Source: Calliopum simillimum
Taxonomy: Eukaryota; Arthropoda; Insecta; Diptera; Lauxaniidae
DNA: 64,000 nt
Reading direction: 5' to 3'
Assembly: GCA_951812925.1 (NCBI GenBank)
Contig: OX638369.1
Location: 186,001 to 250,000, forward strand
Made by a program: the position numbers and the translations under genes. The notes beneath the pieces were generated by a model, which was not told where the DNA came from, searched no databases, and saw nothing but the letters and a program-made list of their open reading frames with translations. Position 1 is the first letter of the stretch. Every line of letters starts with the position of its first letter. Positions 24,115 to 35,794 of this stretch are shown piece by piece.

Positions 24115-26599
24115 TAGTCCAGTCATTTAAGCTTAAATTAGGTAAGAATCTCGGAATTCGAGATACCCAGCTGTAAGTCTGTAAATACTTGTATATTGAC
24201 ACCCTAAAAGTTGTCTCAAAACCTACATATGGTAGGGTGTAAGCAACTATTAAATTTCAAGGTCAAAGGTCACAAAAATCGGTTTTTTGCGCTTTTTTTG
24301 GAAATATCTCATTTCCTATTTATTTATTTATTATCAATATTGTAGAATACAAAATTCTCTACAAATTTTGTCCAAACTAATTTTTTATACGGTGAACCGT
24401 TTTCGAGATAGAAGGCGGAGGGCGCGCGGTCACAGCATCACTTCAGGTCAACCGGTGCCTCCGGTCGAAAACGCGCCATATATAGTTGATGAACTATCGA
24501 TAAATCAATGATCATAAATATTTGTCAATTTTTATTAACTATTATATTATATTTTATCATTTTTTTCCTAACCTATCCACTTTTTATTCAGTATTAATTT
24601 ATTTAACAACACTTACCTTCCTTCAGTCTGAATCGTATCTTGGTAAACTACGGACGTACAATTTCAAGAACTATGGTTGATTTGTGTTTTCTATGTAATA
24701 AGTCAGATTCGGGAGGTGAATCGCTTGTTGAAGTAGTGCGCGGTATGAAAACTCTACGAACTGCAAGTGTCGAACGAAACGACGGAAAAATTGATTATTT
24801 AAAATCAGTAACCTCTGTTAAAGTGCATGAAAAGTGCCGAAGTGTTTGCATTAGTAAAAACTGTATCCAAGCAGCAAAACGGAAACAAGAAGAAGGAGAA
24901 ACCATAACTTCTCCATTAGTACTCCGTAAAAAACGAGGTGAAGTGTTTGATTTTTTGCAAATATTACTACTAAACAAGCCAGAGATGATGCGGATGTTCT
25001 TATTGTTGAAACTGCAACTGAAGAATCAAAGTCTAAAAAAAATGAAGTTATAATAGGACAAGATATTTACTTGTCATTTTAACTGAGCATACACTGTCTT
25101 ACGAACAAGAAATTTTCTTTAAAAAAGTTGGGAAAGGAAATGTAAAAACGGAGATATACTCGACTAAAAGTTTTGATAATTATCCTCATTCCTAAACACA
25201 TATTTTATTTCTGCACGCATTAAGTGGCTGTGACACAACTTCTGCGCTTCTTAAAAAGGGAAAAAAATCATTTTGAAAAGTTTTTGAGAAACTGACAAAT
25301 TTGGATGAACCAGCTGCAGCATTTGAGGAAGAAAATTGTTCGGCCCAGAGATTATTAGAGAGTGGAACTCAAACCTTATTGGCAGTCTATAATGCTCCGA
25401 AATCTGTGAAAAGTCTCGATCATCTTCGTTATATGCATTTCAAATATTCCACCAACAAGTGCAGCTGCTCATCAACATTTCAACCGTGTATATTATCAAG
25501 TTCAAACTTGGTTAGGACATGATTTGGAACCCCAAGTATGGGGTTGGGCAATGCGAAACGATTTTCTGGAGCCTATCATGACAATTTAACAACCTGCTCC
25601 AGAAGATTTGCTAAATACATTTTTCTGCAACTGCAAGAGTGGTTGTGGTTCGCGATGCGGATGCAGGAAAGCGGGCTTGCAATGCTCTTTAGCTTGTGGC
25701 CAATGTAATGGGCAAGCTTGTCTCAATGCTCTACCATATCAGCGCGACATTAACGAAGATGGAACCTTTGACCCCGAAATCATGGAAGAACTTGAGACAA
25801 ATGTCGTTGAAGACGATAATGAAGACCAGTTTGAAATTTACCAGCAGCCAGAAGACGACGATGAAGAGAAAGAAGATGATTCACATTATAATTTGTAGTT
25901 TTTGTACCCTTTATTCCATTTTTTTACTTTCAATAAAAATAAATGTATTGAATGATATTTTTTAATAAAAAGATTAATTCATAATTTATTTGTTTTTTTT
26001 TTTTCATCATGTAAGAAGTTATTAATGTTAATTAGGGTAAAATTCAAATATAATTTCTATATTTTCATTGACAATTCTGCAATTACATGGGCAGGTAAGT
26101 GTTGTTAAATAAATTAATACTGAATAAAAAGTGGATAGGTTAGGAAAAAAATGATAAAATATAATATAAAAGTTAATAAAAATTGACAAATATTTACAAT
26201 CATTGATTTATCGATAGTTCATCAATTATATATGGCGCGTTTTCGACCGGAGGCACCGGTTGACCTGAAGTGATGCTGTGACCGCGCGCTCTCCGCCCTC
26301 TATCTCGAAAACGGTTCATCGTATAAAAAATTTTTTTCAACAAAATTTGTAGAGAATTTTGTTTTCTACAATATTGATAATAAATACAAATAGCAAAAAA
26401 CCCATAGGAAATGAGATATTTCCAAAAAAAGCGCAAAAAACCGATTTTTGTGACCTTTGACCTTGAAATTTAATAGTTGCTTACACTCTATCATATGTAG
26501 GTTTTGAGAGAACTTTTAGGGTGTCAATATACAAGTATTTACAGACTTACAGCTGGGTATCTCGAATTCCGAGGTGAACTTACTATAATGACTGGACTA
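24115..26599. mobile_element. 2.5 kb long-TIR element carrying a cysteine-rich gene
   Basis: The outer ends are TAGTCCAGTCAT and ATGACTGGACTA. Inverted repeats of roughly 500 bp follow: left about 24115-24630, right about 26090-26599. They share CCCAGCTGTAAGTCTG, GGTCAACCGGTGCC and ACTATCGATAAATCAATGA. The only coding content is a broken gene on the plus strand (24673-25898). No transposase is recognised. The host repeat is interrupted at ACTCA/AGAGATAT, so the edges are well fixed. TA at both edges may be a 2 bp duplication, but that is ambiguous. Confidence 0.8.
24673..25898 (+). pseudogene. Broken copy of a multicopy insect cysteine-rich gene
   Basis: The start at 24673 reads MVDLCFLCNKSDSGGESLVE and includes KVHEKCR, a zinc-binding-like N-terminus. 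Further on, frames carry an FLHALSGCDTTSALLKKGK-like segment (about 25204-25270), then NLDEPAAAFEEENCSAQRLL (25292-25360). They end in a cysteine cluster, FFCNCKSGCGSRCGCRK and CSLACGQCNGQACLN (25620-25730), plus an acidic tail. These match an uncharacterised protein found in many copies in insect and other animal genomes (recognised from memory of its motifs). At least three frame changes and internal loss between 25050 and 25200 make it nonfunctional. Its function is unknown; repeated association with mobile DNA fits its position between long terminal repeats. Confidence 0.6.
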
Positions 26600-26900
26600 A
26601 CAAGAGATATTCTAATTCAAAATTTGAAAAAAAAAAAAATAAGCCGCTTATGAATAGGCACAGTGATGTGTTGAGCTTAAAATTATGATAACTCATGAAG
26701 GTGAGTCACACGTTTAAAGTAAAAACATTTGCTTACAGAGAATTACTTGCACTACAATCTACATATGATTTTTTTTTTCAGATGACTTATAGCTTAGGAG
26801 ATATTTTTATAACAAACCTGAAATTTCGAAAAAAACGGTTTTTTCAAAAAATTTCGAAAACAGATCGTCGTAGAAACAAAATTTTTAATGCATTTTAGGA
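26600..26900. repeat. Dispersed repeat, right part of the split copy
   Basis: Resumes with AGAGATATTCTAATTCAAAA and continues through ACAGTGATGTGTTGAGCTTA and GTGAGTCACACG. The latter phrases recur at about 52675-52800. Frames here are shadows. Confidence 0.65.
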
Positions 26901-27320
26901 TCTCTCTAATTAATGCATATAAGGGTCTCTCCGAACTGTTCTTTGTCTGACTTACCATTCATGAGATATCGCGTCTTGAAAATCATTCACAATTGTTCAT
27001 TGCACTATTAGGCATGCGCTTATTTTAAGATTTTCGTTGATGCCGCCCCCTGAAATCCTTCTAATGGTCGTAAAAACAAATACTATGAAGTTTCACGGCG
27101 ATCGGATAACGATAACCCGGCCCTCAAGAGAGGTCAAGGTCAAGTTGAGGTTTCAGGGAAAAAATAATGAAATTTTTTTTTTAACTTCATAGAATTCGTA
27201 TTAATTACCCGATATCAAACAATTATAGCTTGTTAGAAAGGTATTTCAATTTGCTATAAGACAAAATTATGCTTTGACTTATTATAAGACTTATAATAAG
27301 ACTTATATAAGTCTTAATTA
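26901..27320. other. AT-rich stretch, nothing recognised
   Basis: Contains short palindromic ACTTATAATAAGACTTATATA repeats near 27285-27310 but no supported gene. Confidence 0.35.
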
Positions 27321-28177
27321 TATCAAAATCGGTTTGTAGTTTCCTTGCGAATTTCTGCCTGAGAGTTTGGATTTTTTTCCATTTTTGTCAAATACGGCTT
27401 TTTTTGAGTATGTGCGGCTGTATACCCTAAATACCGTAAAAAAATGTGTACTATTATATCCCAAAAACTAGGAAATATATTTTGCTATATTTTGGTCCTG
27501 ATAGTCATCTTTCCACAGCTAATAATTTGTGCCCTAGAGGCCGACTTTTGTGATAAAAAAAAAATCGAATTTTTTAAAATTTTTATTTCGAAGCGACCTT
27601 TTGATGTTTTTGCTTGGAAATTTTCCCAAAATTTTTAAGATAAGTTTAAAAGCTTTCAAACGTAGTCCTTAGAATAGAAATCGATTGAAATTTACGCGAG
27701 ATATGGCAGTTTTTATAAACTCTGTGATACAAAAAAATAACCAAAAATCATATCTGCACAATAAAAAAATACTCTTATGTCTCTCTTATAACTTTTATAT
27801 CTTGCGTAAATTCCAACCGCTTTCTTTTTTAAAGCTTTTAATTTTTTCTTAATTCCCCTTTTAAAATTTTTGGAAAATTTGCAAGCAAAAACATCAAAAG
27901 GTCACTTTGAAATAAAAATTTCTAAAAATTCGATTTTTTTTATCACAAAAATCAGCTCCTAGGGCACAAACTGTTAGCTGTGAAAAGATGACTTTCAGGA
28001 GTAAAATATGGCAAAATATATTTTCTACAGTTTTTGGGATATAATAGTACACAGTTTTTACGGCATCTAGGGTATACAGTCGCTCATACTCAAAAAAAAG
28101 CCGTATTTGACAAAAATGGAAAAAAATCCTAACTCTCAGGCTGAAATTCGCAAGGAAACTACAAACCGATTTTGATA
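27321..28177. mobile_element. Palindromic foldback element, 0.86 kb
   Basis: The ends are TATCAAAATCGGTTTGTAG and its complement. The arms of about 420 bp meet near 27745. The arms share GTATACCCTA, TTTGTGCCCTAGAGG and ACTATTATATCCC phrases. The 64-codon frame at 27444-27638 is arm sequence. Confidence 0.8.
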
Positions 28178-29254
28178 TTCTTGGTCCTGAAAGTTGCGCT
28201 GATTATCGTCCTTTAACGTAAAGTAATAATCATAAAAAAATCTTAAGTTGTGGATGAAAAACACACTATGAAACAAAAATACCCAAAATTAGAACTTTAC
28301 AAAAAATACCAAGTATGTAAGAATTATCATACCTCGCGCAATTTCAATCCGATTTCCATTCTAAAGACCATGTTTAGAAGTTTTTAGTTTTTTTATTAGT
28401 TTCTAATCAAATTTTTGGGTATACTTTAAGACCAAACAGTAAAAGGTCGCTTTTTCATGATACACAATTATTTTTAACAAATTTCGGCCTCTAGCGGAAA
28501 ACCGTTTACTTTTGGAATCAAGATTTCAAAGCAAAACTATAGGAAAGCAGATTTCCTACATTTATTGAGCTCTAAAGTTTATGTGTGTCTCTTGTATCTT
28601 GAGTTATAAAAAAAAAACCGTTTTTTGAATCAAAAAATTTTAACTTCTTCCGGGACTTCCATAGGGCAAACTTCACTGTAGAGTAATGAGAAAAAAACAA
28701 AAAATTTAGAAAATTAATCCCTTTCAAAGATTTAGGAAGAATTACTACCAATAGTTTCGTGGTTTTTGAGATAAAATAAAAAAACTGCGAAAAAGCAATG
28801 ATTTTTGTCGTTTAGACCTTCATTCAAGCCCCGGGCGGGCCATCTTTTCGGGGTTTTGCCCAAAACTAAGTATGCAGTCTTTGTAATAAGGCCTGCTCCT
28901 AAGATAATCTTTGATGCAACCTATAATTTTCCCATTATTTCGAAAAAGTGCTGCACCCTACTACCCATCAATAAATTCATCAATACAGTAGAAAGTCAAA
29001 TATTTTTGTTTTTCGGCAATCAGATTGTCAATACAGATTGATGAGTGTTTACATTATCAGTTTCTCATCAATTTGCATACATTCTCAGATTGATGAAAAA
29101 AACTGAACTTGGCATCATTGGCGTATTGATGGCTAGATTGTTAATGTAAAAAGGCCTAAATGCAAAATTTTGGCAAATGTCAAAATTTTTGTTGCCAGAT
29201 GCAAAGATTAAACGCAAAAATAGCTTTTTCTTTCATTTTAGTACAAAAATGATG
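28178..29254. other. AT-rich stretch, nothing recognised
   Basis: No recognised coding sequence. A 78-codon plus frame at 28805-29041 has no family resemblance. GGCCTAA near 29155 resembles the termini of the next element and may be a decayed end. Confidence 0.35.
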
Positions 29255-29257
29255 TAA

Positions 29258-30307
29258 AGGCCTAACTATAATATGCATAAACTGGCATATGTCAGCATAT
29301 GCAACCGTGCGATTACACACAAATTGTATGTTAAAACTGTAATGTACTTAACAAAAAGTTTCGTCAAGTTTTGTGAAATGTCATTTGCTTAAAGAAAATG
29401 CGAAACTAATCGCACTTTCCTTACAGGAACAAGTCATACTGACAGTTTTGTTTAAAAAATAAAATTTGTTTTAAAATAAAATAAAAATCAAAAAATAATT
29501 AAAATTGAAGACAGGAAGAAACTTATTTTGAATTTAATTCAAAATTTAGAAGGAAAAAAGTGCCTATATAACAAATTGGTTAAGGAAAGGGCTTGGCAAA
29601 TAGTTGTAGAACATGCAACAGAAGTGGTATGTAATATTTTTTTTTCCATTTTTTATTTTTTTTTTTTGTTTTGATAATTCGTATTTATGTCATTGTTAGA
29701 CGCCGTTTGCAAACACAGATGGAAGCTACTCCGGGAGCGAAATCTATGCTTTCATCAACTGAAGCAGTATCGACAGACCAGGCTTTTATGACTACCATAG
29801 TGTCTCTTAAGGATCCCAAGAACTGTATTGCTTCCGCGGAACATAGAAGTACCTCAAAGAGCGTGACATGAAAATTTTATTTTTTTTTTTTTTGGGTTTT
29901 TCCAAGTTAATTCTATAATTTATCCAATTAAAGAATACTTTTTAAGTTTTGTTAGTTAATTTTTTTTATAAAATGTTATTTATGTTATACATATGTATTC
30001 AGACTGAAAATTAATGAATGAATTAATGAACTTTGTTTCAATTAAAGGTAAAAAATGGATTGATGTTTTATGAATATTTGCATTCTCTCTATTTATTATT
30101 TAATTTTTGGTCCATTATTTAAAAAAAAAAATTACAATTGCGATCAAATAATAAACAGTTTGACAACTCGGTAACACATTGTCTTAATTTTATGAAAGTC
30201 AATGTAGCCATCAAAAATTTGATTATGCATGCATTAAGCATTTGAAAGGCTTTTCGTTTAGTTTTGACAGTACTTTATGCTAGCCTATGCATATAATAGT
30301 TTGGCCT
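29258..30307. mobile_element. PIF/Harbinger-type element with TAA duplication
   Basis: The ends are AGGCCTAACTATAATATGCA and, on the other side, a diverged complement (TGCATATAATAGTTTGGCCT). TAA flanks both ends (29255-29257 and 30308-30310). A three-base TWA duplication is characteristic of PIF/Harbinger. The interior holds a MADF-like reading frame, also typical of the accessory protein of these elements, but no transposase. It is therefore non-autonomous or internally deleted at 1050 bp. Confidence 0.7.
29504..29769 (+). pseudogene. MADF/Myb-like DNA-binding protein fragment
   Basis: The first segment reads IEDRKKLILNLIQNLEGKKC and LVKERAWQIVVEHA, a MADF helix pattern with the conserved tryptophan. 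A 69 nt intron (29631-29699; donor GTAATA, acceptor TTGTTAG) joins T to AC as Tyr. The frame continues as AVCKHRWKLLRERN, the third MADF helix with its tryptophan. A stop then follows near 29790. No ATG is visible in frame upstream, so the 5' end is missing or remote. In PIF/Harbinger elements such a protein helps nuclear import and DNA binding. Here it is truncated. Confidence 0.5.
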
Positions 30308-30739
30308 TAAGTCTTTTCAATCTATGCAAATCAGTGTTGCCAGAAAAGTACGGTTGCCAGACGTACTGTTTTAAACAGTACATGTACTGTTTTTTGAAAA
30401 AAGTACTGTTTTATGACCTACACCCAAAACAGTACCCAAAAGTACTGTTTTTTTAATGGTGTACTGTTTTTTGTACTGTTTTTTCTAATAACATGTTATT
30501 TGTTGAAAAATATATTTTGCTTATGTGCGTACGCAATGAATTTTTAATGAGAATAATTTATTTTGAATCACTCTGTATAACTCCTTGACCACTCTGTCTA
30601 TTATTAAACTTTCTAGCAACACTGCGGAGAAAATTTTAATTTTAGTTTAAAAAAACGCATAAACCTTTGATATGGATTGATATGGATTTACTTTTTGATG
30701 AGTTCTTTCACTTGAAAACTTTTCTGAAACTGTGCAAAA

Positions 30740-30918
30740 AGAAAAGCCAGTTGAGGAAAAATGGGAAGACTTTTTAAATAGTGGTTTCTTTCCGAATTTT
30801 GAAAAAGTATGCAATTTTATTTTATTTTATCATTCAAATGCTGCCTCTAAAAGAATATTCAGTTTGGAGAAACGAACGAAAAAGGCTTTTATCGAAAAAC
30901 TTAGAAAGTGAACTGATT
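30740..30918 (+). pseudogene. hAT transposase C-terminal dimerisation fragment
   Basis: The frame reads EEKWEDFLNSGFFPNFEKV, then SNAASKRIFSLEKRTKKAF and a stop. This matches the hAT C-terminal block in which an aromatic-Pro segment is followed by SxAxxERxFS and a Lys-rich stretch. The usual Glu of the ERxFS motif is Lys here. Everything upstream, including the catalytic residues, is missing. The fragment supports the hAT assignment of the enclosing element. Confidence 0.6.
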
Positions 30919-31127
30919 ATAAAAACCAATTACGGATATAACTGTATCGAATCCAATAATTTTTTGAAAACCCTGGAGGGAATAAAAGGAATTGTGAAGT
31001 TTATACAAAAAAAGTGATAAATACTAATAAGTTTCTGTGAGATACTTTTTATTAACTTTAATTTTTTGTTTTAATTAAAAGAAAACATATTTATATTACG
31101 AAGTGCTTTAACCACATTTTAGGGGGC

Positions 31128-33118
31128 ATATCGTCGGGTTAAAACTACAACTAGACATCTACATTATTCAAGTTTTGAGAAAAAAGCGTTTTAAGTTTTT
31201 TGAAATTCGTTTTTTGTATGGGATTTTGCAGTTTTTTGCTTCTTATTCTTTACATAAAATTGGATGTAGACTAAATTTCAAAAAACCGACTAGACTGGGG
31301 CATAGAGCCATTTTTTTTGCAAGTTTCTGTTTACTTAACTCAAAACATCAATATATGAAGAGTAAAGTTTAACTATCGACATGAAGATTGCCGCCACCCT
31401 AGCTCTGAGGGATGACGGAAAGGGGTGTCGATATATTTTTGAAGGTTGAAAAACGTGGTTTAAAAATGCATGCTCATAGGTCCGAAGTGAATCAATTCTC
31501 AGCTTCGTAGTAGGTCGAAAACTGAAATCTAAGACATGGATTCTCATGTATTTTTTCCCGTAGAATCGAATGGCATCATTAGTTTTCTGATAAGACGTCC
31601 ATTTTTGGCGTTAAGTGAACTTTTCAGCTCAAAAAAGTCGAAATTTTTCCAAATCCCCTGTTTAAGCACTCCACAATTGAACAGAAAAAATCTTAGAAAA
31701 ATTTGAAATGTAAATTTTGTTAGGATTTTTGCTGACGAATCCAGTAGTACCATTTTTTTTTGCGCTACGACATTATTTTCATTCATGAAAAACGAATTTT
31801 TGATTTTTATTATCAAAAAATATCACGAAATCGGGCGTAAATATTTAGTCAACGACGGTTCCCAACGTCCGGACGGTTTTTTCTTTTCTGTGCCTCCTAG
31901 TAAAATCTTTTTAGAAATTTTTTTAACCCATTATAAACAAGTTTTTGAAAAAGGGGTCAAAAAGACCCTTAAAAACGAGATATAATGGGTTAAGATGTTC
32001 ACATAACTTAATGTAGAACCCAGCATGGAACAATATTTTAGAACGTCTTAACCCATTATAAGCAAATTTTTAGAAAAGGGGTCGAAAAGACCCTTAAAAA
32101 CGCGTTATAATGGGTTAAGATGTTCACATAACTTAATGTAGAATCAAGCATGGAACAATATTTTAGAACATCTTAACAATCTTAAATTTGTTTATAATGG
32201 GTTAAGACGTTCTAAAATATTGTTCCATGCTTGATTCTACATTAAGTTATGTGAACATCTTAACCCATTATAACGCGTTTTTAAGGGTCTTTTTGACCCC
32301 TTTTTCCAAAAACTTGTTTATAATGGGTTAGAAAATTTCCAAAAATATTCTAAAAAAATTTTACTAGGGGGCACTGAAAAGAAAAAACCGTCCGGACGTT
32401 GGGAACCGTCGTTGACTAAATATTTACGCCCGATTTCGTGATATTTTTTGATAATAAAAATCAAAAATTCGTTTTTCATGAATGAAAATAATGTCGTAGC
32501 GCAAAAAAAATGGTTCCACTGGATTCGTCAGGAAAAATCCTAACAAAATTTACATTTCAAATTTTTTTAAGATTTTTTCTGTTCAATTGTGGAGTACTCA
32601 AACAGGGGATTTGGAAAAATTTCGACTTTTTTGAGCTGAAAAGTTCATTTAACGCCAAAAATGGACGTCTTATCAGAAAACTAATGATGCCATTCGATTT
32701 TACGGGAAAAAATACATAAGAATCCATGTCTTAAATTTCAGTTTTCGACCTACTACGAAGCTGAGAATTGATTCACTTCGGACCTATGAGCATGCATTTT
32801 TAAACCACGTTTTTCAACCTTCAAAAATATATCGACACCCCTTCCCGTCATCTCTCAGAGCTAGGGCGGCGGCAATCTTCATGTCGATGGTTAAACTTTA
32901 CAATTCTGCCGGTTGCATGCATTTTTAAACCACGTTTTTCAACCTTCAAAAATATATCGACACCCCTTCCCGTCATCTCTCAGAGCTAGGGCGGCGGCAA
33001 TCTTCATGTCGATGGTTAAACTTTACAATTCTGCCGGTTGCGCGACAAATTTTAAACTTTCGTCCAAAACGCACCGGTCTAATGTAGATGTCTAGTTGTA
33101 GTTTTAACCCGACGATAT
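31128..33118. mobile_element. 2 kb foldback element (ATATCGTCGGG family)
   Basis: The ends ATATCGTCGGGTTAAAACTA and complement are shared with the 239 bp element at 56939-57177. The long arms converge near 32185 around repeats of TAATGGGTTAAGATGTTC. Mirror-image peptides at 31544-31816 (minus) and 32510-32719 (plus) arise from the arms. The right arm carries a 125 bp direct duplication, so the arms are unequal. It is inserted in the hAT element at 30350-33369. Confidence 0.8.
32791..33040. repeat. 125 bp tandem duplication in foldback arm
   Basis: 32791-32915 and 32916-33040 are near-identical direct copies, each beginning CATGCATTTTTAAACC and ending CTGCCGGTTG. The left arm has a single equivalent (about 31370-31475), so the duplication arose after the palindrome formed. 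Confidence 0.9.
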
Positions 33119-33662
33119 AAGGTCACAAATTAATAGCACATAAGAAAACAATATGTCACAGTTTTACCCTTTACAAAAAATGCAATAATTTTTGTTATGT
33201 TTTCATAGTTTTAAGTGTTATTATATTGTTTCTACATTTTGTTTTTCATTAAAATGTTTTGTATTAAAGTTATGAATTGAATAAAAAAAAGTGTACTGTT
33301 TTTTTTTAAATTGTACTGTTTTTTTTCATGATGTACTGTTTTCTCTTATTTCAAATCTGGTCACCCTACAGAAAAGTGATGCAAAATATACCACATTTTG
33401 CTTAAGTGTTTTTTTTTTTGGCCAAAAATTCCCACCTTTTAAAATAATAAAACACAAAATTTTCAACATATTTTACTGCGTGTTAACGCGCTGCCGTCTA
33501 ATACACAGCTTTACTTATTAGGTAAATTTACCACTTTTTGGAAACACTGATTTAGATTTGACGAATAAACCTGTGCTGCCAACTATGAGAAGTTGATTCC
33601 TTTTTTGTCAATTATCCACGTTCATTAAGTCGAAGTTGAAAATAGGCAAACAGATATTATCG

Positions 33663-34438
33663 GTGTACACACTATCAAATTGGAAAAATTAATTTGACGA
33701 GTTCGAATTTGTTTGGCATCACCCAATTTTGCCGTCAAAAAAAATTTGTATGGATTGGATGAGTTTTTGATAGTTAGAACGCTTCATCAAATAATTTGCC
33801 AAAAACATTGAAGAAAATCAAAAATTTTTGACTTTTCGCTGATTTGATGAGTTATTTGATGAGTTATTTGAAAATTTGAACGCAAATACATTTTTCTGTA
33901 TGCGTACTTTTATTTCAAAACAAGATTTCAACGAGTGCACGTCGCTCAGATGATGAAAGTAAAGAGGAATATAATTTTTTTCTTATATTATAAGGGTTGT
34001 TTTCATTATTTTAAGTAAGGTTGTGGTTGAAAGAAAGCTTAAATAATTTAATTATTAAATAACTTCCTAGCCGATTTGCTTGTACATGTGTTATTTTAGA
34101 TGCAGCTACTGAAGGATTTTATGTACTAAAGTATATTTCTTTTGTAAAATAGTAACAAAATAATTTTTAATTGTTTTTTCAATGCATGGAATAATTTATT
34201 TCTGCAAATAAGATTTAATTTATGGTATTTCCACTACATTTTAGTAATTAGTTTTCTTGTTTTTCATCGACGCTTCAATTTTCATAGCCAGAATTCATCC
34301 GCAATTGCGATGTTACCTCATCGGCGTACAAAGCAAAACTGAAATTTGAAGAATGATTTGATGGTACTCAAAATTAGTGATGCCAAACAAATTCGAATTC
34401 ATCAAAATAAAATCGACAAATTTTGATAGTGTGTACAC
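33663..34438. mobile_element. Inverted-terminal-repeat MITE (GTGTACACACTATC)
   Basis: The ends are GTGTACACACTATCAAA and its complement. Subterminal inverted copies of ATTCGAATTTGTTTGGCATC occur on both sides. The 776 bp interior has no gene and reads as AT-rich filler with a GTAATTAGTTTTC segment. Confidence 0.7.
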
Positions 34439-35665
34439 TGCTATTCAGGCTGCTCGTTTACTCCAAGTTTTTACCCGAAAAACGTACATAAACGAGACCT
34501 TTTCGGGTAAATTCTTGTAAAAACATGAAGTAAACTCTTATAAATAATATTATACTTTTTTGTTTATTATATTGTAGTATGTATATATGTATGTAGTTTG
34601 CTATATTATACATGTATATTGAAAAAATAAAATAAAACAGTTAAAATTTCAATAAACGATTTTTAATTTTCAATTATGAGTTATTGTACAGCTCTATATG
34701 CAGGAACAAACAAAAAAAAAAAACACATAAAAAACATAAGTAGGTAAATACTTACTATATTACCTTGTATAATTTCGGTAAGCTGCCACTAAGAACTATA
34801 AATGCAAGCTCTGAACAAAAAGTGTGTGAAATCGAACAAGAGGGCGTGGCACCTCCCATACAAGCAAAATTTTTAAAATACTGCAGTGTAGGGTATTTAA
34901 TGTTTAGCCAGGCAAATGGTCCTCGAAAATCGTAGTTTTTAAACATTAGGGGTAAAATATCTCGGAAACCATAAATGGTAGGTAGAGCCATTTCGCTCTA
35001 ATCGGACATCTTCGACCAAGTAAATTAAACCTCGATTTTGTGACCATTATTTCTTCATAACATTGCCGGAGAAACGAAAAATAAAATAACTGATAAAAAA
35101 GAGCACGCTTTTAACTTCAAAGCTAATTATCTGAAAACTACAAAATTGTTACTTAACATGTTCTTGCACTCAACTCTTCAATTGTTATATTGAACTAAAG
35201 GGAGTGTTATCTTTGGATTTGCCAAAAGCTTATTAAGCTTTTTCAAACAATTCCTATTTGTGAAATCTAGTTGTAACACTGAAATTCAAATTGCATATCC
35301 TTCAGAAAAATTAAATTCAAAGCAAACAGTATGAATTTCAGAAATTTAAGTTTTAATATTTGTCTTTGATTTCCAAAAAAAAAAAAAATATTACCCATTA
35401 AAGTGCAATTAGACTAAAACTATTCAACTAAAAAAAAAAGTGCGACACGTTGTTCCTTCCTTTTTAACTTCACAAATTGCTGTTCAATAAAAATATTTCA
35501 ATAACTGCAAATGTTGCCTAAGCAAAAAAACTCTTCATGCCATTATTAATTTGTAAGATATTTTTGCTATCTGCACATATGTTTAACAGTAAAAACGAGT
35601 CAGAATTTTCTAAGGATAAAAACAGATTCATGCTTTACTTTAATCCGATTCTTTTTCACTTACAG
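34439..35665. other. Intronic DNA with TATACCC-family fragment
   Basis: About 34785-34905 is a fragment of the TATACCC-family repeat (GCAAGCTCTGAACAAAAA, GAGGGCGTGGCACCTCC). The remainder up to the splice acceptor at 35665 is AT-rich with homopolymers and shows no other gene. Confidence 0.45.
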
Positions 35666-35794
35666 GGGCAGCTAAAAAACGTGATGTACGCAATTTAAGT
35701 ATTTCACCTACTGATCAAGGACCACCTCCGAAGGCTCAACAAACTTTAAATAGCGTTTTAACGCGATCAAAACCAAACAATGTTACGTTAACAC
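35666..35794 (+). CDS. Unrecognised host gene, exon 2
   Basis: A 129 nt exon lies between a good acceptor (TTTTTCACTTACAG) and a consensus donor (ACAC/GTAAGT). The frame reads AAKKRDVRNLSISPTDQGPP then KAQQTLNSVLTRSKPNN, basic and Pro/Ser-rich. It enters at phase 1 after the exon at 11707 and leaves at phase 1, so the frame stays open into the exon at 40236. I recognise no domain. It lacks an ATG and is short, so splice context is the main evidence, together with its high complexity against AT-rich surroundings. Confidence 0.7.

Larger units (their letters stand above)
30350..33369. mobile_element. hAT element nested in the outer MITE, 8 bp duplication AGAAAAGT
   Basis: AGAAAAGT is present at 30342-30349 and 33370-33377, exactly flanking the insert. 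The ends are ACGGTTGCCAGA on the left and TCTGGTCACCCTAC on the right. Both are followed inward by repeated TACTGTTTT motifs (several copies at 30370-30485 and 33293-33345). Inside are a hAT transposase C-terminal fragment and a 2 kb foldback that entered later. Confidence 0.75.
30332..33549. mobile_element. Outer hAT-like MITE split by a nested element
   Basis: The outer termini are CAGTGTTGCCAGAAAAGT and ACTTTTTGGAAACACTG. With the nested insert and one 8 bp duplication removed, only about 190 bp remain, so the host was a short MITE. The bases flanking its outer ends do not form an obvious 8 bp duplication. Confidence 0.6.

Noticed and set aside
31544..32719. Paired, nearly identical frames (31544-31816 minus and 32510-32719 plus)
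   Set aside because: Again the two arms of a foldback; conservation reflects the inverted repeat, not protein selection.
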